DNA of 64,000 nt, taken from contig NZ_JAINRC010000013.1 of the NCBI RefSeq assembly GCF_020400655.1, positions 1 through 64,000 of the forward strand. Reading direction: 5' to 3'. Each line of letters opens with the position of its first letter. The stretch's first letter is position 1. The position numbers were made by a program, and so were the translations under genes. This DNA comes from Streptomyces spinosus. Its GTDB lineage: Bacteria > Actinomycetota > Actinomycetes > Streptomycetales > Streptomycetaceae. This document shows positions 42,218-49,810 of the stretch, piece by piece. Under the pieces are notes generated by a model. It worked only from the letters and a program-made list of their open reading frames with translations, was not told where the DNA came from and made no database searches.

Positions 42218-44296
42218 ATGAGGACACAGCACACGGCGGATGCGGCGGCACTGGTGAACGCCGCCCGAGCGGGAGACGCGGCGGCCCAGGACGCCCTGGT
42301 CAGCGCCTACCTGCCGCTGGTGTACAACATCGTGGGGCGTGCCCTGAACGGTTCCGTCGACGTCGACGACGTCGTGCAGGAGACCATGCTCCGGGCCCTC
42401 GGCTCGCTCGGCGGCCTGCGGACCCCGGAGAGTTTCCGCTCCTGGCTCGTGGCCATCGCGATGAACCGGGTCCGGGCGCACTGGCAGGACCGCCGGCTCG
42501 TCCCGGACGCCGTGGCGGAGAGCGGCGACGTCGCCGACCCCGGCGCCGACTTCGTCGACCTGACCATCGTCCGCCTCCAGCTGTCCGGCCAGCGACAGGA
42601 GACCGCGCGGGCCACGCGCTGGCTGGAGCCGGACGACCGGGAGGTGCTCTCGCTGTGGTGGCTGGAGTGCGCCGGTGAGCTGACACGGGCGGAGGTCGCC
42701 GCCGCCCTCGCGGTGTCCCCGCAGCACACGGCGGTACGGGTGCAGCGGATGAAGGCGCGGCTGGAGGCGGCCCGGGTGGTGGTACGGGCACTGGACACGC
42801 GGCCCGCCTGCGAGGACCTGCGCGCCGTGCTGGCCTCCTGGGACGGTCTGCCCTCCGCCCTCTGGCGCAAGCGAATAGCCCGGCACGCCCGTGAGTGCAC
42901 GCGCTGCGGCGGCCTGTGGAGCGGTCTGCTGCCGGCGGAGGGGCTGCTGGCCGGACTGGCGCTGGTCGCGGTGTCGTCGACGCTCCTCGCGACGACGCGC
43001 TCGGCGACGGCCACCCTGACCGCGACCACCGCGGCCGCTCCCCAGCCGCCCCACGGGAGCCTGGGCTCGAACGCGGGTGCCGGCGAACCGGGTCACGCCA
43101 TCACCGGGTCGGACGGGGGCGCGGCCGGGTGGGGACACGGGGCGTCGGCATCGGGTGCCGGCCCCGCCGGGGCGGGGCATGGCACCGCGGGGTCGGACGG
43201 GGGTGCCTTCTGGGCGGACCGGGGGGTCATCGGGTCGGACCCCGGGGCAGTTGGGCCGGGGCACGAGGTCTTCGGGCCGGATGGCGGGGCCTTCGGGCCG
43301 GATCGCGGGGCCTTCGGTTCCGGCCACGGGACCTCGGAGCCCGGTCACGGCCCCGCAGGGCCGGACCAGGCCACCGCCACCGGGTCGGATCACGCGGCCC
43401 TCGGACGGAGCGCGGACGGAGCCGAGCCGGAGCCGGGCGCGGCCCAGGCGGACGCCGGCAGTACCCAAGCGGGCCTCGGCGGCAGCGACCCCGCCGCCCC
43501 CGTCGGACTCCGGGCGGCCTCCCGTCGTCGTACGAGCGGGCGCGGCGAGGCGCGGCGACGGCGGCGGACCCGGCGCAGGGCCGTCGGGGGTGCCGTGGTG
43601 GCCGCCTGTGTGGCCGGCGGCGGCCTCTGGTACTTCGGCACCGGTTCCGGACCGGCGGACACCAGGGAGGCGACCGCCGCGCGGACTCCCGGCGCCCCTG
43701 CCGTGGACCTCGCGGAACCCAGCGCCGTCGCGACCTCCTCGTCGCCCTCGGCGTCCGCTTCCCCGTCCCCGTCCCCGTCCCGCACGAAGAAGGAGCCGAG
43801 CGCCGTCGAAAGCCCCCGTCCCACACGGAGGAGCACCACTGCCCGGGCCGAACCGGCCGCGCCCACGACCCCGCCGCGCACCTCCTCCACCCCGCAGGCA
43901 CAGCCGGCGCCCACCGGCACGGTGGCCCAGGTGGTCGGGCTCGTGAACAAGGAGCGCGCGGCAGCCGGATGCGGCCCGGTCACCGAGGACCCCCAACTGG
44001 ACAAGGCCGCCCAGGGCCACTCCGACGACATGGCCGCCCGCGGCTTCTTCGACCACACCGATCCGGACGGAGCCGGCCCCGGCGAGCGCATCACCGCGGC
44101 GGGCTACCGCTGGTCCACGTACGGCGAGAACATCGCGAAGGGCCAGCAGACGCCGCAGGCGGTGATGGACTCCTGGATGAACAGCCCGGGCCACCGCGCC
44201 AACATCCTGAACTGCGCGTTCAAGAACATCGGCGTGGGCGTCCACGACGGTCCGGGCGGCCCCTGGTGGACCCAGGCCTTCGGCGCCAAGCTGTGA
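42218..44296 (+). CDS. ECF sigma factor fused to zinc finger, membrane anchor and CAP domain
   Basis: 692 residues in an uncommon order. ~25-92: sigma region 2 (VDVDDVVQETMLRALGSLGG). ~128-190: sigma region 4 (LTRAEVAAALAVSPQHTAVR). 223-230: an anti-sigma-like zinc motif H-x3-C-x2-C (HARECTRC). ~240-260: a hydrophobic stretch. ~275-430: a Gly/His/Asp-rich repeat linker. ~455-475: a clear membrane segment (AVGGAVVAACVAGGGLWYF) preceded by an Arg cluster. ~480-565: Ser/Pro/Thr-rich stalk. ~568-692: a CAP/SCP domain with the conserved HSDDM, YGENIA and SPGHRANILN motifs. The N-terminal half could direct transcription while the CAP part lies outside the membrane. The convergent neighbour encodes a secreted CAP protein. 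Confidence 0.88.
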   Translation: MRTQHTADAAALVNAARAGDAAAQDALVSAYLPLVYNIVGRALNGSVDVDDVVQETMLRALGSLGGLRTPESFRSWLVAIAMNRVRAHWQDRRLVPDAVAESGDVADPGADFVDLTIVRLQLSGQRQETARATRWLEPDDREVLSLWWLECAGELTRAEVAAALAVSPQHTAVRVQRMKARLEAARVVVRALDTRPACEDLRAVLASWDGLPSALWRKRIARHARECTRCGGLWSGLLPAEGLLAGLALVAVSSTLLATTRSATATLTATTAAAPQPPHGSLGSNAGAGEPGHAITGSDGGAAGWGHGASASGAGPAGAGHGTAGSDGGAFWADRGVIGSDPGAVGPGHEVFGPDGGAFGPDRGAFGSGHGTSEPGHGPAGPDQATATGSDHAALGRSADGAEPEPGAAQADAGSTQAGLGGSDPAAPVGLRAASRRRTSGRGEARRRRRTRRRAVGGAVVAACVAGGGLWYFGTGSGPADTREATAARTPGAPAVDLAEPSAVATSSSPSASASPSPSPSRTKKEPSAVESPRPTRRSTTARAEPAAPTTPPRTSSTPQAQPAPTGTVAQVVGLVNKERAAAGCGPVTEDPQLDKAAQGHSDDMAARGFFDHTDPDGAGPGERITAAGYRWSTYGENIAKGQQTPQAVMDSWMNSPGHRANILNCAFKNIGVGVHDGPGGPWWTQAFGAKL

Positions 44297-44480
44297 TCGA
44301 GCTCTGAGCCCCGGCCCGGGGCGCACCGTCCCGTCCCGCTTTCCGGCCCGGGCGGGCGGCCGGCGCGAGACCGGGCGACCGCCCGCCGCCGGTCGTGCCC
44401 GAACCGGGTCGCGGGGCCGCGGCGCTGCGGACGTCGTGTCCGTCCCCGGTGCCGCCTTGCCGCCCGTGTGGCGCTGACTC

Positions 44481-44520
44481 CGGCACACCGGCCGCCGACG
44501 GTCGGCGGGCCGGTGTGCCG
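44481..44520. terminator. long near-perfect hairpin between the two CAP genes
   Basis: Perfect 13-bp outer arms CGGCACACCGGCC (44481-44493) / GGCCGGTGTGCCG (44508-44520) continue into inner arms GCCGAC / GTCGGC with a single bulged G. It should terminate both convergent genes. The rest of 44297-44599 is plain GC-rich spacer plus the tandem repeat that follows. Confidence 0.85.
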
Positions 44521-44610
44521 ACACTCAGCGGGCCGACACTCAGCGGGCCGACACTCAGCGGGCCGACACTCAGCGGGCCGACACTCAGCGGGCCGACACT
44601 CAGCGGGACG
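44521..44610. repeat. six tandem 15-bp repeats at the 3' end of the CAP gene
   Basis: ACACTCAGCGGGCCG is repeated six times without a gap (44521, 44536, 44551, 44566, 44581, 44596; the last copy ends in GACG). Fifteen bases are five codons. Read on the minus strand, each copy gives TGA-GTG-TCG-GCC-CGC in the frame of the CAP gene, so the array is a copy-number expansion of its stop-codon region. Confidence 0.9.
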
Positions 44611-45472
44611 TGCCGAAGTCCTGGGTCCAGTAGCTGCCGGGCTGCGCGAGACCGACGCCGATCTCCTTGAAGCCGCAGTTTAGGATGTTGGCCCGGTGAC
44701 CCGGGCTGGACATCCAGCCGTCCATGACCTGCTGCGCCGTGCTGTAGCCGTAGGCGACGTTCTCGCCGTAGCTGCTCCAGGTGTAGCCGGCCCGGGTGAT
44801 GCGGTCGCCGGGGGAGGAGCCGTCGGATCCGGTGTGCGACATGTTCCGGTGGGCCGCCATGTCGTCGCTGTGGGCCTGCGCGGCCTTGGTCAGCGTCGCG
44901 TTGAGGGTCAGGGGCCGGCAACCGGCCTTCGCGCGCTCGGCGTTCACGAGCTGCACGATCTCCGCGGTGACCCCGGACGCCGTGGCGGCGGGCGCCGGGC
45001 TGCTCGGCGCGGCGGTGGCCGTGGAAGCGGGAGCGGGAGCGGTCGCGGAGGGAGCGGGGGCGGTCGCGGCGGGGGCGGTGGCCTCGGGTGCCGCGGGAGC
45101 GCTGGGCGCGGTGGTCCGCCAGGTCTTGTGGGCCAAGACCTTCCTCTTCTGCGACGGCGCGTTCTTCTTGGCGTGCCAGGGCGTGCCCGGCCGGGTCGTC
45201 GCGCGCGCCGTGGACCGGGGAGTGGACGGCGCGCTGCTCTCCGGGGCCGTGGTCAGCGGTGCTTCGGAGGCGTTCGCGTTGCTGTCGTGATCTGCGGACA
45301 CGGTCTGCCACTGCCTCACGGGTGCGCTCGTGGCGGTGGTCTGCGCCGGGTCGTCCGTACTGGACGGCCACTCGGAACAGGCCAGGGCGACGGACGGCAC
45401 GCCCACGGCGCCGATGGCGGCGGCGGTGACGACTATTCGCCGGTAGTGCTTGGTCTTGCGGTGCTGGCCCAT
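44600..45472 (-). CDS. secreted CAP/SCP-domain protein
   Basis: 290 residues. Signal peptide IVVTAAAIGAVGVPSVALAC, then a long Ala/Pro/Thr/Ser stalk with repeated TAPAPSATAPAPASTA units, and a C-terminal CAP domain from ~165. CAP motifs: AHSDDMAAH, YGENVAYG, SSPGHRANILNCGF; cysteines in KAGCRPL and ILNC match those of the neighbouring sigma-CAP fusion and may form a disulfide. By eye over half of the CAP residues are identical in the two proteins. The role of bacterial CAP proteins is poorly known. An Ala-Cys after the hydrophobic core might be a lipobox. Confidence 0.87.
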   Translation of the reverse strand: MGQHRKTKHYRRIVVTAAAIGAVGVPSVALACSEWPSSTDDPAQTTATSAPVRQWQTVSADHDSNANASEAPLTTAPESSAPSTPRSTARATTRPGTPWHAKKNAPSQKRKVLAHKTWRTTAPSAPAAPEATAPAATAPAPSATAPAPASTATAAPSSPAPAATASGVTAEIVQLVNAERAKAGCRPLTLNATLTKAAQAHSDDMAAHRNMSHTGSDGSSPGDRITRAGYTWSSYGENVAYGYSTAQQVMDGWMSSPGHRANILNCGFKEIGVGLAQPGSYWTQDFGTSR

Positions 45473-45482
45473 ACGTCAACCT

Positions 45483-45532
45483 CACTCGGTGATCGCGGAG
45501 CGCTCATTGTCGAGACGGCTCCACACCGAGTG
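45483..45532 (-). promoter_or_regulatory. inverted repeat in the leader of the CAP gene
   Basis: CACTCGGTG (45483-45491) and CACCGAGTG (45524-45532) are perfect complements 32 bp apart, just upstream of the CAP start (45472). On the minus strand they would fold into a hairpin within the 5' leader. Confidence 0.4.
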
Positions 45533-46033
45533 CAAAGGGCCCTTCTACTAGCGCGCCTCGTAGGCCGGAGCGGCCCTTGTCAGGCGGGCCGAGAGATGCC
45601 GACTTCGCGACCGCGATGTTTGCGTGGCGCTGTCGGGCCGTCAAAAGCGCACAGTCGGCGGGTGATGCGGCGACGTGCCGAGCGGCGTCCGCGCCATCGT
45701 ACGCGCCGCTGCGCGCGATCATGGCAAGACGGACAAATCCCATATGTCGTGGGAGCCCCGCCTACTATCCGCCGCGCTTAGTCGACCGCCCTTCTGTGAT
45801 GGATGTCACTCTGAGGTCGGTGTGCGGGTGCGGGTGTCGTGCTGTCGTCGATCGTGCACCGGGCGTCCTGCGAGCCGCCGACTTCCTCTTCACCCTCTCC
45901 CGGGTGAGGGCATTCTCCTCGCGGCTGACACGGCGTCATCCGGGCCGGGTCCCCCTCGGCGCCGGCATGGCGCCCGCGCGCGGCGGCCGGAGCGGAAAGT
46001 CTCCGGCCGCCGCGCACCCGTGTCCGGTCGCCG
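45533..46033. other. gene-poor region between CAP and DUF2795 genes
   Basis: No convincing gene. A minus-strand frame 45504-45743 (79 codons, beginning GFVRLAMIARSGAY) has far fewer G/C third positions than real genes here, so it is more likely a long RNA leader than a protein. A possible minus-strand promoter TTGACG-17-AAACAT lies at 45644-45616 and would give a ~140-nt leader for the CAP gene. Confidence 0.4.
45978..46015 (-). terminator. terminator hairpin after the DUF2795 gene
   Basis: Perfect 15-bp stem GCGCGGCGGCCGGAG (45978-45992) / CTCCGGCCGCCGCGC (46001-46015) with an 8-nt loop, 19 bp past the stop of the DUF2795 gene at 46034. Confidence 0.85.
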
Positions 46034-46228
46034 TCACTCGTTCCGGAAGACGGCCTTGCTGACCTCGGCGGGGTTCTCGAACTTCTTCTTCCCGAGGTGG
46101 GAGATCCGTTCGGTGATCTCCTTGGGCGCGTGATTGTTCTCGGCGACCTTCCGAAGCTGGTCGGAAGTGGCCGGGTAATCCGCGCCCGACAGGGCTTTCT
46201 GCAGGTCAGGTGGGGTGATACCCGCCAT
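46034..46228 (-). CDS. DUF2795 small protein
   Basis: 64 residues, almost entirely one DUF2795 domain (PDLQKALSGADYPATSDQL, KVAENNHAPKEITERISHLG, FENPAEVSKAVF). The domain is a short helical unit of unknown function, common in actinobacteria. CCTGGAGGAGCC ribosome site. The promoter at 46298-46322 is of sigma-B type, which suggests stress or osmotic induction. A second DUF2795 gene is divergent at 46574. Confidence 0.85.
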   Translation of the reverse strand: MAGITPPDLQKALSGADYPATSDQLRKVAENNHAPKEITERISHLGKKKFENPAEVSKAVFRNE

Positions 46229-46297
46229 GGCTCCTCCAGGCGGTGAGTTGGTTGAGGAACATCGGACCGGCGCCGCATGCTGCACCGGACTGGTCAG

Positions 46298-46322
46298 GTA
46301 CCCATCCGACGGAAGCGGATTC
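46298..46322 (-). promoter_or_regulatory. sigma-B-type promoter of the DUF2795 gene
   Basis: On the minus strand GAAT (46322-46319), 15 bp, then GGGTAC (46303-46298), matching the Streptomyces sigma-B pattern GNNT-N14-16-GGGTAC/T. It is 70 bp before the ATG at 46228. A GGGTAC also occurs on the plus strand at 46357-46362, facing the divergent genes, but without a well-spaced GNNT. Confidence 0.55.
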
Positions 46323-46409
46323 AGAGATTCCGTGGGTGATGGGTCCCGCGTCGCACGGGTACCCGGGGCGCCGGACAGACCGCACGCGCGAGAGGACCGA
46401 GCACATCCG

Positions 46410-46565
46410 ATGAGCGAGAACACCCCTTCCCAGGCCGAGGGCGAACCGGAGCCGGGCGTCTCCGAGGCCGAACAGCCGTCCCGCACCACTCCGTCACAGG
46501 CGGAAGGAGCGGACCCCGACGACGAGGAAACCGACAGGGCCGCGGACGGGAACGACGACGCGTAG
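46410..46565 (+). CDS. small acidic hypothetical protein
   Basis: 51 residues, very rich in Glu, Asp, Ser and Pro, with the heptad TPSQAEG present twice (residues ~5-11 and ~27-33). No known domain; probably disordered. It ends 8 bp before the DUF2795 gene that follows and is probably co-transcribed with it. The ribosome site is weak (GAGAGGA at a long distance), so the call is moderate. Confidence 0.55.
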   Translation: MSENTPSQAEGEPEPGVSEAEQPSRTTPSQAEGADPDDEETDRAADGNDDA

Positions 46566-46573
46566 GAGGCGTC

Positions 46574-46897
46574 ATGAGCATGGCACACACCAGCGTCCCC
46601 GAGGTGCTGGACGCACTGAAGGACGTGACCTATCCGGCCGACAAGGACCGGCTGGTCTCGGCCGCGCGGCAGGCGGGAGCCTCCGAGGAGGTCGTCAAGG
46701 CCCTGCGCGGCATCCCCGCCGAGGAGTACACCAACCGCGCGGACGTGGCGAGGTCGGTCCGGGTGGACCCGGACTCCGACCTCGGCACCAACGCCACCCA
46801 GCGGGCGGAACAGGCACGGCAGGGCGGCAAGCCGGGACTCTCCCAGCACCTGCGGGAGGAGCCCAAGACCCCCATCCAGGAGGAGTTCGACCGCTGA
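46574..46897 (+). CDS. DUF2795 protein with C-terminal tail
   Basis: 107 residues. The N-terminal ~70 residues are a DUF2795 domain (VPEVLDALKDVTYPADKDR, AARQAGASEEVVKALRGIP, YTNRADVARSVR). The rest is a polar tail (NATQRAEQARQGGKPGLSQH) found in longer relatives. GTAGGAGGCGTC ribosome site. It is divergent from the shorter DUF2795 gene; the two may respond to the same stress. Confidence 0.85.
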   Translation: MSMAHTSVPEVLDALKDVTYPADKDRLVSAARQAGASEEVVKALRGIPAEEYTNRADVARSVRVDPDSDLGTNATQRAEQARQGGKPGLSQHLREEPKTPIQEEFDR

Positions 46898-46985
46898 CCG
46901 GTCGAACCTGGCTTGCCCCGACGCCCCCGAGGGCACACCTAGCGTGATCGAACACGTCCGGACAGGCAGGGCAGGTGGCTCGGCG

Positions 46986-48539
46986 ATGACGCATCCGCAC
47001 GACCCTCTCGACGGCGGAGCCACCGGTCCCCTGGACGGAGGGGCCAACGGTCCCTCGGGCGGCGGAGCCACCAGCCACCCCCTCCAGGTGGAGACGCACG
47101 GGCTCGACGTGATCGCGGACTCGGAGCGCCGGGGCGTCCCGCGCTCCCTGTTCTGGCCCTGGTTCGGGGCCAACGTGTCCGTCCTGGGACTCAGCTACGG
47201 CGCCTTCGCGTTCGGCTTCGGCATCTCCTTCTGGCAGGCCCTCGTCTCCGGCGTGCTCGGCATCGCCGTCTCGTTCCTGCTCTGCGGCTTCATCGCGGTC
47301 GCCGGGAAACGCGGCTCGGCCCCCACCATGGTGCTCAGCCGGGCCGCCTACGGCGTGCGCGGCAACCGGCTGCCGTCCGTCATCTCCTGGATGCTGACCG
47401 TCGGCTGGGAAACGGTCCTCACCGCGCTCGCCACGCTGGCGACCGCGACCGTCTTCGACAGCCTGGGCTGGGGCGGCGGCACCGAGACGAAGGCGGTCGC
47501 CCTCATGGTGGTGGCCGCGCTGACCGTCGTCGGCGGCGTCATGGGCTTCGACCTGATCATGCGGCTGCAAACCTGGATCACCGTGATCACCGGCGTGCTG
47601 ACGATCGTCTACGTCATCCTCGTCGCCGACCACGTCCACTGGAGCACCGTCGGCGCGATCCCGGCCGGCTCGGCCCAGCAGTTCATCGGCGCACTGGTGT
47701 TCATGATGACCGGCTTCGGCCTCGGCTGGGTCAACGCCGCCGCCGACTACTCCCGCTATCTGCCCCGCGACTCCTCAAGCCGGGGCGTGATCGGCTGGAC
47801 CGCCTTCGGCGGCTCGCTGGCCCCGCTCGTCCTGCTGGTCTTCGGCCTGCTGCTGGCCGGTTCCTCCGCGGAGCTGAGCAAGGCCATCGCGGCCGACCCG
47901 ATCGGGGCGCTGGCGACGCTCCTGCCGACCTGGTTCCTGGTGCCGTTCGCCGTGGTCGCGGTCCTCGGCCTGGTCGGCGGGGCCGTCCTCGACATCTACT
48001 CCTCCGGCCTGGCCCTGCTCTCCGCCGGCCTGCGGGTGCCCCGCTACCTGGCCGCGTTCTTCGACGGTGTGCTGATGATCGCCGGCGCCGTCTACATCGT
48101 GTTCTTCGCCGGCACCTTCCTCGGCCAGTTCAAGGGCATCCTCACCACTCTCGGCGTGCCCATCGCCGCCTGGGCCGGCATCATGCTCGCCGACCTGGCC
48201 CTGCGCCGCCGCGACTACGACGACGGCGACCTGTTCCGCCCGCACGGCCGCTACGGCGACGCCCCCCTCCGCCCGCTGGTCCTCACCCTCGCCGCCACGG
48301 CCGTCGGCTGGGGCCTGGTCACCAACAGCGCCGCGCACTGGCTGACCTGGCAGGGCTACCTGCTGGAGCCGTTCGGCCTCGGTGGCAGGACCGGCGCCTG
48401 GGCCTACGCCAACCTGGGCGTCGTCGTGGCCCTGGCCCTCGCCTTCCTCGGCACGCTGCTCCTGAGCCGGGGCCGAGTCCGCTCCCAGGAGGCCCGGGAA
48501 CCGAGCCCGGCGCTCGACGAAGGGGTGCTGAACACCTGA
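46986..48539 (+). CDS. NCS1-family purine-cytosine permease
   Basis: 517 residues with about 12 membrane segments: a Gly/Asp-rich start, then the family opening LQVETHGLDVIADSERRGVP, LFWPWFGANVSVLGLSYGAF and GVLGIAVSFLLCGFIAVAGK. NCS1 proteins import cytosine, purines, allantoin or related compounds with Na+ or H+. ATG 46986 is preferred over an in-frame GTG at 46944, since CAGGTGG lies nearby and conserved sequence begins later. A cysteine-hydrolase pseudogene follows five bases after the stop, hinting at a former amide or pyrimidine degradation pair. Confidence 0.88.
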   Translation: MTHPHDPLDGGATGPLDGGANGPSGGGATSHPLQVETHGLDVIADSERRGVPRSLFWPWFGANVSVLGLSYGAFAFGFGISFWQALVSGVLGIAVSFLLCGFIAVAGKRGSAPTMVLSRAAYGVRGNRLPSVISWMLTVGWETVLTALATLATATVFDSLGWGGGTETKAVALMVVAALTVVGGVMGFDLIMRLQTWITVITGVLTIVYVILVADHVHWSTVGAIPAGSAQQFIGALVFMMTGFGLGWVNAAADYSRYLPRDSSSRGVIGWTAFGGSLAPLVLLVFGLLLAGSSAELSKAIAADPIGALATLLPTWFLVPFAVVAVLGLVGGAVLDIYSSGLALLSAGLRVPRYLAAFFDGVLMIAGAVYIVFFAGTFLGQFKGILTTLGVPIAAWAGIMLADLALRRRDYDDGDLFRPHGRYGDAPLRPLVLTLAATAVGWGLVTNSAAHWLTWQGYLLEPFGLGGRTGAWAYANLGVVVALALAFLGTLLLSRGRVRSQEAREPSPALDEGVLNT

Positions 48540-48544
48540 GTGCG

Positions 48545-48960
48545 GTGTACCCCGGCGCCCGGGCCGCCCGCCGGAGTCCCGGACGTCTCGCCGTCATCGA
48601 CACGCAGCGCGCCTTCGCCGACCCGGCGAGCCCCCGCACCCTGGGCGCTGAGGGACGCGCCCGCCGGCCTGGCGGACCACGTCGTGGAAGCCGCCGCCTT
48701 CGGCCGACGCCCCCCGAACGCGCCGCCCGCACCGCACCGCCGCCGGGTGCTCGCCGGCGCCGGCGCCGAATGCCGCGTGCTCCGCACCGCCCTCGCCGCC
48801 GCGGACACCGGCGCGCAGGCGCTGGTCGTGGCGGAGGTCCGCGTCGGCGTGGACGACGACTCGCGCATGGAGGCCCGTGCGGATCACGGAGCGGTACCGG
48901 CCGCTGGTCCGGCTCACCACCATCGACATCGACGACCTGCCCACGGAGGCCGGGCCATGA
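48545..48960 (+). pseudogene. remnant of a cysteine hydrolase (isochorismatase family)
   Basis: Three pieces in three frames make up the family pattern. Frame of GTG 48545: RLAVIDTQRAFADPASPR (N-terminal strand with the catalytic Asp). Frame of 48540: ECRVLRTALAAADTGAQALVV (the region of the catalytic Cys, where Cys is followed by RVL). Frame ending at TGA 48958-48960: ITERYRPLVRLTTIDIDDL (C-terminal strand). The ~60-residue middle part is lost and at least two frameshifts are present. It was probably co-transcribed with the NCS1 permease. Confidence 0.78.
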
Positions 48961-49231
48961 CCGGTGGTCGCCCGGGCACCGGCGGGTGAACGGCGGCCCC
49001 GGAAGTACCGGGGGGAGGCGCTCTCCGCATCGAGAGCCCTTCGTAAGGCCCGGGCCCTGTGGTGCTCACCTGGGCATTTCACGTCCGTCGCCTGCTCCAC
49101 CGCCCCGTCACCGGACCTCCCGCCGATCCCCACGCATGCCGCGCACCCCACCGGGTACGCGAGGCGGGAGCCCGGCCGGGCGGCAGTCCGCCCGGACGGC
49201 CCGTACGACCGCCGCTACCTGGGGACCAGCC

Positions 49232-49630
49232 ATGGAGACACCCGCACACGAAGCCCAGCCGACACCGGCCCAGCAGGCACTGGACGCGCTGGCCGAGAAC
49301 GCCGAGGACCAGGCCGCCCTGGACACCCTCGCCCACAGTGACGTGCTCGTCCCCGTACCGGACGACGCGGTGGACGGAGAGGGCGCCGACGCCTCGACGG
49401 TGGCGCTGCCCGTCCTGGAACAGCCCGGGGGCGACCCGGTCGTCCCGGTGTTCACCACGGAGGGCGAGATGGCCGAGCTGCTGCCGTTCGTATCGCGCTA
49501 CCGGCTGATCCCGCTCGGCGCGCTCGCCGCCCAGTGGCCCGAAGGGGACCTCTCCCTGGCCATCGACGGCAGCTCCGCGCACGGGCTGACCCTCACCTCA
49601 CAGGGAGTGCGTACGCTGCTGGCCCGGTGA
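49232..49630 (+). CDS. SseB-like protein
   Basis: 132 residues matching the SseB N-terminal domain family: ALDALAENAEDQAALDTLA, then SDVLVPVPDD, VVPVFTTEGEMAELLP and PEGDLSLAIDGSSAHGLTLT. The family is widespread in Streptomyces, often near type VII secretion or on its own; its function is not known. A GGGGA site precedes the ATG. The 271 bp upstream (48961-49231) show no gene. Confidence 0.8.
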   Translation: METPAHEAQPTPAQQALDALAENAEDQAALDTLAHSDVLVPVPDDAVDGEGADASTVALPVLEQPGGDPVVPVFTTEGEMAELLPFVSRYRLIPLGALAAQWPEGDLSLAIDGSSAHGLTLTSQGVRTLLAR

Positions 49631-49810
49631 TCCGACGCCCCTGAGGGGCGCGGAAGCCCGGCGCGCGTCCGCACTTCGGGCACCCCGGGCGCGTGAATCC
49701 GGGCGTGCCGGTTCCAGGACGGCCGGAAGTGCTCCCCGGCGCCGGTGGTCACCGGCCTTCCCACGGGAAGATCCCCACGGAGGACGAGTCGGGCGAGCGC
49801 GAAGGAGCCG

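Noticed and set aside
44521..44610. CRISPR array
   Set aside because: The six copies are directly adjacent 15-bp units with no spacers, and no cas genes are present.
44220..45485. Minus-strand frame containing LSVGP repeats as a real repeat protein
   Set aside because: It is out of frame with the CAP gene and elsewhere reads as shadow sequence; kept only as a note in the tandem-repeat finding.
45473..45743. Cyclic-di-AMP (ydaO-type) riboswitch in the CAP leader
   Set aside because: I looked for the conserved ydaO core and could not find it; only an inverted repeat is visible.
45577..46062. Plus-strand coding frame between the CAP and DUF2795 genes
   Set aside because: Poor third-position bias, no ribosome site and it runs across a terminator hairpin and into the 3' end of the DUF2795 gene.
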